This document shows positions 1 through 7,527 of a DNA stretch of 64,000 nt, piece after piece. The translations under genes were made by a program, and so were the position numbers. The notes under the pieces are model-generated. The model saw only the letters and a program-made list of their open reading frames with translations, searched no databases and was not told where the DNA came from. Within the stretch, counting starts at the first letter, position 1. The number at the start of each line of letters is the position of its first letter. Location of the stretch: positions 19,500-83,499 of the forward strand of contig PAZE01000006.1 of the NCBI GenBank assembly GCA_002716065.1, in the 5' to 3' direction. Source of the stretch: Crocinitomicaceae bacterium. Lineage in GTDB: Bacteria; Bacteroidota; Bacteroidia; Flavobacteriales_D; Parvicellaceae.

Positions 1-31
1 AACTAAAAGAAATAATCCTGATAAAATGATT

Positions 32-130
32 TTACCCAAAAAGAACCAGGCCAAAAATTATAATTAAAGCAATTGAAACATAGATGTAACCAATTATACC
101 TGTATTACCATGAAAATTTCTATCCGACAT
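32..130 (-). CDS. possible small membrane protein (32 aa)
   Basis: A short leftward open frame runs from an ATG at 130 to a TAA at 32. It encodes 32 residues: a polar N-terminus of about a dozen residues followed by one hydrophobic stretch (residues about 12-31, rich in I, L, V and F) long enough to span a membrane. A close match to the Bacteroidota -7 box lies just upstream at 147-154, which makes transcription plausible. I do not recognise the family. It could be a small single-span accessory protein or a chance frame; the window edge hides its downstream context. Confidence 0.35.
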   Translation of the reverse strand: MSDRNFHGNTGIIGYIYVSIALIIIFGLVLFG

Positions 131-146
131 TTTAACTTGTTTTTTA

Positions 147-154
147 CAAAAGTA
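147..154 (-). promoter_or_regulatory. Bacteroidota -7 box (TACTTTTG)
   Basis: On the minus strand this reads TACTTTTG, an exact match to the Bacteroidota consensus TAnnTTTG. It sits about 16 bases before the ATG of the 32-residue frame. No convincing -33 TTG element is seen at the expected distance, so the call rests on one box. Confidence 0.35.
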
Positions 155-201
155 AAGATAAATTTTTAGAAATTTTAGACGATCACCTACTTATAGATTT
201 T

Positions 202-444
202 TTAATTACAACACTCTCCCATTGACCAACTTGTTATTCCATTTATAGAAGCGTGGCAAGAGTTGGAATAGGTGTTTCCATCGCAACCGCAAACTGGATT
301 ATATTCTTCTGTACACACCCCATTTGTGTCAACTTGAGCTGCATCGAAACATGGATTAGCAGAAATTATTTTCCCACAATCTTCATTCTTAGTACAACTT
401 AATAATCCCCAAAGGATAACTACGTAAATTAAATAGACTCGCAT
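202..444 (-). CDS. Kazal-type protease-inhibitor domain lipoprotein
   Basis: This encodes an 80-residue protein with a short hydrophobic signal ending in a lipobox (LLSC, Cys17), so it should be a lipid-anchored envelope protein. The mature part is cysteine-rich and contains the Kazal core: Y-N-P-V-C-G-C-D-G-N-T-Y-S-N-S-C, then G-E-C near the end. Kazal domains are small disulfide-bonded inhibitors of serine proteases; here one domain fills almost the whole protein. It lies just downstream of, and on the same strand as, the sppA protease gene. A functional link is possible but not shown. Family recognition is good; the target protease is unknown. Confidence 0.75.
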   Translation of the reverse strand: MRVYLIYVVILWGLLSCTKNEDCGKIISANPCFDAAQVDTNGVCTEEYNPVCGCDGNTYSNSCHASINGITSWSMGECCN

Positions 445-490
445 GTTTTTAAAAATTACGGTTGTAGAGAGTAACGCTGAGTTAATTCAA

Positions 491-2290
491 TTATTTTATA
501 ATTAGCTCAAATGGAAGCCTAGCCTGTATTCTATCTGCACTTTTGTAATTGTTTAAGAAGTCTAATTGAGCTTTAATTTGGTTGTAAACTTTTGTTTGAT
601 TTGTTTGAATTGTAGCTTCATTTTCATCAAGAAGTTCAATTATAGCCATAAATTCATCTTCTTTATAACTTGGAAGAGAAAGAGTTTTAATTTCTTCTTT
701 TTCAATTCCAGCTTTTTCAGCAGCATAGAAAATTGCATCATCAATCCCACCTAGTTCATCTACTAAACCTAATCTTATGGCATCAGTCCCAGACCAAACT
801 CTTCCTTGTCCTATGGCGTCAACATCTTCAACTTTAAGCCCATCTCTTCCGTCAGCAACTTTTGTAATAAAATCATTGTAAATAATATCTACTTCATTTT
901 GAATGATTGATTTTTCTTTTTCGGATAATCCTTTTGTTAGAGACAATACCGAATGATTGTTGGTTTGCGCTCTGTCAAAAGTGATTCCAAGTTTGTCTTC
1001 CATCATAGGTCCAACATTAGGAATCATCCCAAATACACCAATTGATCCAGTGATGGTGTTAGGTTGAGCAAAAATCCAATCAGCGGCACAAGATATATAG
1101 TAACCCCCAGAAGCAGCAACATCCCCCATTGATACGATTACTGGTTTAGCTTCTTTGGCTAAAATTATCTCACGCCAAATAACATCTGATGCTAATGCAC
1201 TTCCACCAGGAGAATTTACTCTTAGAACAATAGCTTTAACGTCACTATTTAATCGAGCTTCTTTAACTGCTCCAGCAATTTTTTCAGAACCAATTTGATT
1301 TCTTTCGCCATTGCCACTAACAATTTCACCTACCGCATTAACTATCGCAATATTTCCTGACTTTCCTAGCTCTCCAAAATCCAGTTTCTTTAGTTTCGAT
1401 TTAGAGCTACAGTATTTGCTAAATGACACAAGGTTTAGCTCGTCATCATCAGGAGTTTCAGTTTTAGATTTTAAAAAGTCATGTAATTCATCTTCATAAA
1501 CAAGACGGTCTACTAACTTATATTCAACAGAAGATGGGGCGTTTCTCACAAATATAGAATCCGCAATTTCATTCATTTGCTCAATTGAAATATTTCGAGA
1601 AGATTTAATGTTAGTAAGCATATTGTCCCAAAGTGAGTTTAGATAGGTCATGACTTGTTCTCTATTTTCTTCACTCATTTGTTTGTAGATAAAAGGTTCA
1701 ACAGCACTTTTAAACTTATTGTTTGAACCTCGAATAATTTGCATGTCAATTCCAAGTTTGTCAATAGCGCCTTTAAAAAACATTAATTCGACTCCTAGTC
1801 CTCTGAAGTCTAGCATTCCTGTAGGGTATAAAAACACTTCGTCCGAAATAGACGACAGGTAATAAGAACTTTGACTATATGTTTCTGAATAGGAATAAAT
1901 GAATTTTCCAGATTTTTCTTTGAATTCAAGTAATGAGTTTCGAATTTCTTCGATAGATGCCATACCTGCAGATAGATCATCTACATTAAGAAGAATTCCT
2001 TTTATATTAGGGTCATTAATAGCTTCTTTAAGGCCAAGCTTTAGTTCATTTAAACCAAATTGTTTGGAGAGGAGCCCTGGTGAGTTGGGGTTGAAGTCTG
2101 CATAGGAAACTTCAGATATTGGGTTATCTAATTTCAAATGAAGAATAGCATTTTCGTCAACTTTAAAAGGTTTGCTGTCAAAGCTAGAGGCTATTCCAAT
2201 AACAATACTTATAAAAAATAGGAACAAGGTAATTCCAATTACTAGGGTCGATAATGATGACGCCCAAAAGGTTCTCCAGAATGGTTTCAT
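491..2290 (-). CDS. sppA: signal peptide peptidase SppA, 67K type
   Basis: This is a 599-residue membrane-anchored serine protease that degrades cleaved signal peptides. An N-terminal hydrophobic segment (about residues 13-34) anchors it to the inner membrane. It has the two tandem ClpP-like domains of the long form: the general-base lysine is Lys194 in the motif FKSAVEPF, and the nucleophile is Ser394 in GDVAASGGYY. The GSIGVFG motif typical of the family follows. Length matches the E. coli-type enzyme (about 600). It starts with ATG next to a -7-like box at 2305-2312 and reads away from folK, so it is probably transcribed alone or with the Kazal gene. Confidence 0.95.
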   Translation of the reverse strand: MKPFWRTFWASSLSTLVIGITLFLFFISIVIGIASSFDSKPFKVDENAILHLKLDNPISEVSYADFNPNSPGLLSKQFGLNELKLGLKEAINDPNIKGILLNVDDLSAGMASIEEIRNSLLEFKEKSGKFIYSYSETYSQSSYYLSSISDEVFLYPTGMLDFRGLGVELMFFKGAIDKLGIDMQIIRGSNNKFKSAVEPFIYKQMSEENREQVMTYLNSLWDNMLTNIKSSRNISIEQMNEIADSIFVRNAPSSVEYKLVDRLVYEDELHDFLKSKTETPDDDELNLVSFSKYCSSKSKLKKLDFGELGKSGNIAIVNAVGEIVSGNGERNQIGSEKIAGAVKEARLNSDVKAIVLRVNSPGGSALASDVIWREIILAKEAKPVIVSMGDVAASGGYYISCAADWIFAQPNTITGSIGVFGMIPNVGPMMEDKLGITFDRAQTNNHSVLSLTKGLSEKEKSIIQNEVDIIYNDFITKVADGRDGLKVEDVDAIGQGRVWSGTDAIRLGLVDELGGIDDAIFYAAEKAGIEKEEIKTLSLPSYKEDEFMAIIELLDENEATIQTNQTKVYNQIKAQLDFLNNYKSADRIQARLPFELIIK

Positions 2291-2304
2291 AGTTGTGTTT
2301 TTTT

Positions 2305-2312
2305 CAAAAGTA
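2305..2312 (-). promoter_or_regulatory. probable -7 box for sppA (TACTTTTG)
   Basis: The minus strand reads TACTTTTG, an exact TAnnTTTG match, about 15 bases before the sppA ATG. Transcription would start only a few bases before the start codon, giving a very short leader. No clear -33 element was found. Confidence 0.35.
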
Positions 2313-2432
2313 TAGATTATTTGAAAGGGATATTATAGAACTTACATGGGTGGTTATAATTGGTGATAAATGTTATATTTTAAATTACAACATCTTTATT
2401 AGGGAATCTAATTAATGCATTAATTTTACCAA

Positions 2433-2921
2433 ATGAAGATTCAGGCAGTCCTTTTATTGGGAAGTAATTGTAGTAAAAAGGAGCAATTTATTGTTTTAGC
2501 TTTGGAAGAGATTTCAAAAAAATTTCAGCTTGTAAAAAAATCAGCTATTTATAGCTCTCCATCATGGGGATATTCTTCAGAAAATGAATTTATAAATATT
2601 GGGCTTGTTGTTGAGTGTGCTAGTTCTGCAGAAACGCTTTTGAATGAATTGCTTTTAATTGAAAAATCTTTAGGAAGAACAAGAACTAAATTTCAGGGTT
2701 ATCAAGATCGTTGCATTGACATTGATATTATATTGTTTGGCGATCAATTAATTCAAAAAGATAATCTCATTATTCCTCATCCTAGGATGCACAAAAGAAG
2801 GTTTTGCTTGGTCCCTTTAAATGAAATAATTCCAAATTATTTTGTTCCAGGGTTGAACAAAACTATAAATCAATTACTTTCAATGTGTGAAGATGATTCT
2901 AATGTAATATGTCTGAATTAA
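2433..2921 (+). CDS. folK: 6-hydroxymethyl-dihydropterin pyrophosphokinase (HPPK)
   Basis: This 162-residue enzyme transfers pyrophosphate from ATP to 6-hydroxymethyl-7,8-dihydropterin in folate synthesis. The family's LGSN motif is at the N-terminus (residues about 9-12). The signature region follows, with L-G-R-T-R, then R-C-I-D-I-D-I-I-L-F-G, carrying the metal-binding aspartates, and I-P-H-P-R-M-H-K-R-R-F, which holds the ATP-contacting arginines. The protein is full length for a stand-alone HPPK. Its 3' end overlaps the next gene by 13 bases in another frame, implying translational coupling. Confidence 0.95.
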   Translation: MKIQAVLLLGSNCSKKEQFIVLALEEISKKFQLVKKSAIYSSPSWGYSSENEFINIGLVVECASSAETLLNELLLIEKSLGRTRTKFQGYQDRCIDIDIILFGDQLIQKDNLIIPHPRMHKRRFCLVPLNEIIPNYFVPGLNKTINQLLSMCEDDSNVICLN

Positions 2922-3556
2922 AATATAAATACATAGCTATTGAAGGAAATATTGGGGCTGGAAAAACTACGTTAGCCAAGTTTCTTTCCACCAATTTAAA
3001 AGGTTCTCTTTTATTGGAGGAGTTTGAAGACAATCAATTTCTCAAAGCTTTTTATCAGGGAGAGGATTTCGCTATTCATTCAGAACTACAATTTATACTA
3101 GACAGGAGTCGTCAGTTGGCGGAGTTTTTTTCAAAAAAACACGCTTTAATTTTTTCAGATTATGTTCCTCAAAAAAGTCTAATTTTTTCAAAGATTAACC
3201 TTACCAAGACCCAATTTGAGGTGGTTGATACGTTAACTAAGATATTGTATCGTCCATTTAAATCTCCTGACTTAATTCTTTTTATTGAAAGAGATGTAGA
3301 GGATTTGATTGAGAATATTTACAAAAGGGGCAGATCCTTCGAGCAGCAGATAAATGAAAAATACATTACGTCTATTATGGATGGATATGAAAACTGGATT
3401 AAGCAGTTAAATCAACCTGTTTTAAGAATAAGAGCCAATCAAATTGACATGACTAAGCCTGAGCAGTTAATCAATTCTTTTTATTCAATTCTAAGTGAAA
3501 AATATTTACAAAACGAAGTAAAAATCAACCTTAGTGAGTTGATGAAAGTTGGTTGA
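2909..3556 (+). CDS. deoxynucleoside kinase (dNK family)
   Basis: A 215-residue P-loop kinase with the Walker A sequence GNIGAGKTT (residues about 13-21), typical of deoxyadenosine/deoxyguanosine kinases, a central D-R-S-R motif and a later lid-like R-G-R. It should phosphorylate salvaged deoxynucleosides. The start overlaps folK by 13 bases, an arrangement seen in other Bacteroidota, where the two activities are adjacent. Substrate preference cannot be read from sequence by eye. Conceivably it is a more general dNK, but the kinase call itself is firm. Confidence 0.88.
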   Translation: MSELKYKYIAIEGNIGAGKTTLAKFLSTNLKGSLLLEEFEDNQFLKAFYQGEDFAIHSELQFILDRSRQLAEFFSKKHALIFSDYVPQKSLIFSKINLTKTQFEVVDTLTKILYRPFKSPDLILFIERDVEDLIENIYKRGRSFEQQINEKYITSIMDGYENWIKQLNQPVLRIRANQIDMTKPEQLINSFYSILSEKYLQNEVKINLSELMKVG

Positions 3557-3638
3557 TTAAAGTTAATATTATTTGAAAGTACTGGTCCTAATATTTACAT
3601 ATAGTTGAAAAACGTTTTTATAAGTAAAAAATAGTACT

Positions 3639-3646
3639 TATACTTG
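3639..3646 (+). promoter_or_regulatory. -7-like box upstream of the TPR lipoprotein gene
   Basis: TATACTTG followed by CA differs at one position from TAnnTTTG and lies about 39 bases before the ATG at 3685. There is no well-placed -33 element, so this is a weak call. Confidence 0.28.
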
Positions 3647-3684
3647 CACGAAATTTTAAAATTGAAACTTATTAATTTTTTATA

Positions 3685-5391
3685 ATGAAAAAGATAGTAT
3701 TAAAAGGTGGTTTTTTAATGATGGTTTTATCAGTTGTTTCTTTTCTTAACAGCTGTACAACAATTAAAGAGCTTGAGTATAATGTTACTGAAAACCCGCT
3801 TCAGATGCATGCAGATGATGTAACATTACAGATTAACGGCAAATTTGTTGAAAAAGGATTAAATGCCAAAGCTATTGCTGAGGTAACTCCTTTATTCATT
3901 TGTAATGATGGAACAGAGATTGCTTTTTCAACTGAAATTTTTCAAGGTCCTAAAGCTGCCGGAAATGGAAAGGTTGTTCCTAAAGAAGGAACATCTTTTT
4001 CTTATGAAAGCACTATTCCATATCAGAAGTGTATGGAAGAAGGAGTGGTTAAAGTAAGAATTGTAACCAAAAAAGGAAGCAAAGAAGAAGAGCTACCGTT
4101 AACTGAAAAAATTGCTGACGGTACTGTTATAACACCTTACTTAATTCAATTGGATGACAAAGTTGTTATGGCAACAGATGATTTTCAGAGAATTACATCT
4201 CATCAAACAGGTGCTGTAATCAACTTTAATAAAGGGAAGTTTAATGTTAAGTCAAGTGAGCTTAAGGATCAAGATGTAGTCGATTTAATGGATTTTGTTT
4301 TAGATGCTACTACAAATATAAGAAGAGAGATGAAGTCAATGAGTGTTCAGTCTTATGCTTCTCCTGAAGGTGAGATTGACAAAAATGAAAACTTAGCTAA
4401 AGATAGAGCTGAAAGTGCAAAAGCTGCCGTTGTAAAAAGGATGAAGAAAATGAAATATGAGGCTGGTCAAGCGGATGCTTTCTATTCTTTAGATCCTAAA
4501 GGTGAAGATTGGTCTGGATTTAAGGCAGAAGTTGAAAAAACATCTCATGAAGATAAAGAATTGATTTTGAGAGTTCTTCAAATGACTACAGACTTAAATA
4601 AAAGAGAACAAGAAATAAGAAATATGGCTAAAACATATACTTTTCTTGAAAAAGAAGTTCTTCCTCAGCTAAGAAGATCACAATTGACGTTATCTTATGA
4701 TAAGGTTGGGTTTAGTGATGATGAGTTAAAGGAACTTTCAAAAACTAATCCTGATACACTTAATGTTGAAGAGCTATTGTTTACAGCTACACTATACAAT
4801 GATTTATCTGAACAGTTAAGAGTATACAAAGAGGCTCAGAGATTATTCCCAAATGATTGGAGGACTTCTAACAATGTTGGATATGTTCAATATCTTCAAG
4901 GAGATTTAGAAGCTGCTGGTACAAATTTTGAAAAGGCAGGAGAATCTAGTGAAAATGCAACCGTTAAAAATAACATTGGTGCTGTCGCTCATATGAAAGG
5001 TGATTTAGAAAGAGCTATGGAGTTATTTACTGCGGCAGGATCTTCTGATGAAACAAACTACAACATGGGGCTTTTAAATATACAACAAGGCCTTTATGAT
5101 GATGCAGTTACAAACATGGGTAAATACAACACTTTTAATTCAGCTCTTGCTAATTTATTAGCTGGAGATGCTGACGGTGCTTCTCAAGCTATCGATCAAA
5201 GCGCATCTAGTGATGAAGCAATGGCATATTACTTAAAAGCTATTGTTGGTGCAAGAACCAATAATTCAGAAATGCTTTTAGATAACCTTAAAACGGCATT
5301 TGAAAAAGATGGTGATTTAAAAGCTAAAGCTAAAAGAGATAGAGAGTTTATTCAGTTTTTTGAGAATGCTGATTTCCTAGCGATTTTCTAA
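3685..5391 (+). CDS. outer-membrane lipoprotein with OmpA-like and TPR regions
   Basis: This 568-residue protein starts with a signal peptide and lipobox (LNSC, Cys24). A beta-rich N-terminal region (about 30-170) is followed by an OmpA-like segment (about 175-260) containing I-N-F-N-K-G-K and Q-S-Y-A-S-P-E-G. The C-terminal half has tetratricopeptide-like helical repeats (about 370-520), including N-N-V-G-Y and N-N-I-G-A-V-A-H motifs. This suggests an envelope protein that binds peptidoglycan and a protein partner. Similar proteins are common in Bacteroidota but I cannot assign a specific role. It is followed by a strong terminator and is probably monocistronic. Confidence 0.7.
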   Translation: MKKIVLKGGFLMMVLSVVSFLNSCTTIKELEYNVTENPLQMHADDVTLQINGKFVEKGLNAKAIAEVTPLFICNDGTEIAFSTEIFQGPKAAGNGKVVPKEGTSFSYESTIPYQKCMEEGVVKVRIVTKKGSKEEELPLTEKIADGTVITPYLIQLDDKVVMATDDFQRITSHQTGAVINFNKGKFNVKSSELKDQDVVDLMDFVLDATTNIRREMKSMSVQSYASPEGEIDKNENLAKDRAESAKAAVVKRMKKMKYEAGQADAFYSLDPKGEDWSGFKAEVEKTSHEDKELILRVLQMTTDLNKREQEIRNMAKTYTFLEKEVLPQLRRSQLTLSYDKVGFSDDELKELSKTNPDTLNVEELLFTATLYNDLSEQLRVYKEAQRLFPNDWRTSNNVGYVQYLQGDLEAAGTNFEKAGESSENATVKNNIGAVAHMKGDLERAMELFTAAGSSDETNYNMGLLNIQQGLYDDAVTNMGKYNTFNSALANLLAGDADGASQAIDQSASSDEAMAYYLKAIVGARTNNSEMLLDNLKTAFEKDGDLKAKAKRDREFIQFFENADFLAIF

Positions 5392-5420
5392 TTTATTAAA
5401 ATTATTTTTTAATAGAATTA

Positions 5421-5449
5421 AGGGAGTAAGTATTTGCTCCCTTTTTTTT
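5421..5449 (+). terminator. intrinsic terminator after the TPR lipoprotein gene
   Basis: A 9-bp stem (AGGGAGTAA with TTGCTCCCT, one G-U pair) closes a GTAT tetraloop. Its last T runs directly into a tract of eight T. This is a textbook Rho-independent terminator 30 bases after the stop codon. Confidence 0.85.
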
Positions 5450-5454
5450 GTGCC

Positions 5455-5946
5455 TTATTCTTTAAGTACAGGCGGGTCTATTGATTTTTTGATAACCATT
5501 GTATTTGGAAAAATATCTTTAATCTTATTTTGAAACGTAAGGGCGTCATTTTTATCAAAATATCTACCTACAAATAAATAGGTGTTTGGAGCAATGTATT
5601 CATCAAAAATAGGTTCATCAGGAAATGCTTTAATGAACTTTAGTTTAGAGTCTTTAATAATATTGTTTTGTTGGCTTACTTCAATTTGAACAGTATAACC
5701 ATTTATCTTTTTCTCCTCACTTAGGGTGTTTTCAATAAGTTCTATTCGGCTATCTTTATTTATTTCTGCATTACCTAATGGTGAATTATAATTTAATTTT
5801 CTAATGTTGGTGTCAACCTGTATACTAGAAATATTATCGTTTAAAGAGTCTTTTTTTTGAGGATAAGTTGTCCAGGAATTCTGACAAAATCCAGCAGTTA
5901 AAGAAAGAGCTAAAAAAGCGGTTGAATAAAATTTGTTCATAATCAA
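5455..5946 (-). CDS. exported SPOR-like domain protein
   Basis: A 163-residue protein with an N-terminal signal sequence (about residues 1-22). The C-terminal 75 residues form a SPOR-like module: G-Y-T-V-Q-I at the start, a pattern of short beta strands, then L-F-V-G-R-Y-F and F-P-N-T-M-V-I-K-K near the end. SPOR domains bind denuded peptidoglycan. Bacteroidota commonly have such small periplasmic proteins of unknown detailed role. It is convergent with the TPR lipoprotein gene and divergent from the ACIII operon, so its function is not implied by neighbours. A start at the second methionine (MNKF) is equally possible. Confidence 0.6.
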   Translation of the reverse strand: MIMNKFYSTAFLALSLTAGFCQNSWTTYPQKKDSLNDNISSIQVDTNIRKLNYNSPLGNAEINKDSRIELIENTLSEEKKINGYTVQIEVSQQNNIIKDSKLKFIKAFPDEPIFDEYIAPNTYLFVGRYFDKNDALTFQNKIKDIFPNTMVIKKSIDPPVLKE

Positions 5947-6107
5947 AATTAGACATATACAAGCTAATTTTATGCCAATTAGCCATAATTTTTTGTTTAC
6001 ATTAAGTAATTGGTGTTTTGTATTGAAATTTATTTAGAAGCATTCTAAATTAAGACAAAACAAAGACAATTGTGTCAACAAATTATGTATATAAGAAATT
6101 CAGGTGT

Positions 6108-6115
6108 TACATTTG
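6108..6115 (+). promoter_or_regulatory. -7 box upstream of actA (TACATTTG)
   Basis: TACATTTG matches TAnnTTTG exactly. Transcription would begin near 6122, after the upstream GTG at 6104 and before the ATG at 6152. This supports the ATG as the actA start. A matching -33 element is not evident. Confidence 0.4.
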
Positions 6116-6151
6116 TTCCTGTTAAAAAAACACCAAGCTATCTACAAAAAC

Positions 6152-7510
6152 ATGAAGATTAAAAACAATTGGTTTAGAAAGGGTATCTATTTTAGCCTTT
6201 CATTTTTGTTGTTCATTTTCATTAGTTCTGTTGTTTTTGCTCAAGATGGCAAGAAACTTTTTAAAGCCAATTGTGCCTCTTGTCACAACCCTATTAAAAA
6301 TGCTACTGGTCCAAAACTTCAAGGAGTTAAAGAAAAATTGATAAATGCTGGAGAGGGTGATTTGTTGTATGAATGGGTAAAAAACCCAGCCGGTCTTTAT
6401 GGAAGTGGAAAATCTCAACAAGCTAAGGCTATATGGAATTACTCTCCAACGGCAATGACTGCCCAAGGTCATTTATCTAATGAAGAAATAGATGCTATTT
6501 TTGCTTATGTTGATGCCTATACAGCTCCAACACTACCAACTGGTGGTGATGTTGCTGTGGTTTCAAGTTCTAAAGAGGAAAGCTCAAGTGCTATATGGTG
6601 GGTAATTGCTGGTTTATTGCTGATTATTATTGTTACAGTTGGTGGCATTAGACGTCAGCTTTCTTATGCATTAGCGGAAAAAGAAGGATCCCCCAAAGAC
6701 CCCAACATTTCAACTGGTATGCTTATTCAATCTTGGATGGTTAGAAATTGGTTTGTTTTTGTTCTTTTATTGGTTACCGTGTTAATTACGTCTGGAGTTG
6801 AATTGGGAAATAGAGCCTATAAAATAGGTGTTTTTGATGACTATCAACCTTCACAAACAATTGCCTACTCTCACAAATTGCATGCTGGTCAGATGGATAT
6901 AGATTGTAAATATTGTCATCATTCTGCAGTGAAATCCAAACATGCTGGTATTCCTTCTTTAAATGTTTGTATGAATTGTCATAAAGTTGTCCACGAAGGT
7001 ACGGTCTCTGGTACGGAAGAAATTGCAAAGATTCATGAGCACGTTGGTTATAATGTTTCCAAGCAAGATTACAATAAAGACAGTGATGGAAATCGAATTG
7101 AAAAACCTATGGTTTGGAATAAAGCTCATAATTTACCCGATCATGTTTTCTTTTCTCATCAGCAGCACGTTCATGAAAATACGGGGAACATAGATTGTAG
7201 ACAATGTCATGGCCCTGTTGAAACCTATACTTTGGGTAGGGTGGCTTCTACAGAAGAAATTAATGCTTACGCTGAAACTGATGAAGGATCTGAGAAAGGA
7301 ATAGTTCAACTCACTAAGCCAATTTTAACAATGGGATGGTGTATTGAGTGTCATAATAAAAAGGAAATTGATTTAACAAGCACAGGATATTATGAAGAAA
7401 TTCACAATAGGTTGAAAAACAGCCCTGATGCTATGAGTAGAATTTTAAAAGATAAAAAGGTTACGGTAAAAGAATTAGGTGGTTGGGAATGTGCTAAATG
7501 TCATTATTAA
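6152..7510 (+). CDS. actA: alternative complex III subunit ActA, hexaheme cytochrome c
   Basis: This is the multiheme electron-transfer subunit of alternative complex III, which oxidises quinol and passes electrons to cytochrome c or directly to an oxidase. With the ATG at 6152 it has 452 residues and a clean signal peptide (cleavage near Ala30-Gln31). Six CxxCH heme motifs are visible: 41-45 in an N-terminal mono-heme domain, then 252, 273, 349, 397 and 447 in the multiheme domain. Two hydrophobic segments (about 148-165 and 200-214) separate the two parts. A GTG at 6104 would extend the frame by 16 residues but spoils the signal peptide and overlaps the putative promoter. First gene of the act-cox operon. 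Confidence 0.93.
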   Translation: MKIKNNWFRKGIYFSLSFLLFIFISSVVFAQDGKKLFKANCASCHNPIKNATGPKLQGVKEKLINAGEGDLLYEWVKNPAGLYGSGKSQQAKAIWNYSPTAMTAQGHLSNEEIDAIFAYVDAYTAPTLPTGGDVAVVSSSKEESSSAIWWVIAGLLLIIIVTVGGIRRQLSYALAEKEGSPKDPNISTGMLIQSWMVRNWFVFVLLLVTVLITSGVELGNRAYKIGVFDDYQPSQTIAYSHKLHAGQMDIDCKYCHHSAVKSKHAGIPSLNVCMNCHKVVHEGTVSGTEEIAKIHEHVGYNVSKQDYNKDSDGNRIEKPMVWNKAHNLPDHVFFSHQQHVHENTGNIDCRQCHGPVETYTLGRVASTEEINAYAETDEGSEKGIVQLTKPILTMGWCIECHNKKEIDLTSTGYYEEIHNRLKNSPDAMSRILKDKKVTVKELGGWECAKCHY

Positions 7511-7527
7511 AGAATTCTGATTAGACT

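Noticed and set aside
6104..6151. GTG start extending actA by 16 codons
   Set aside because: It places non-signal residues before a good signal peptide and overlaps the probable -7 box at 6108-6115.
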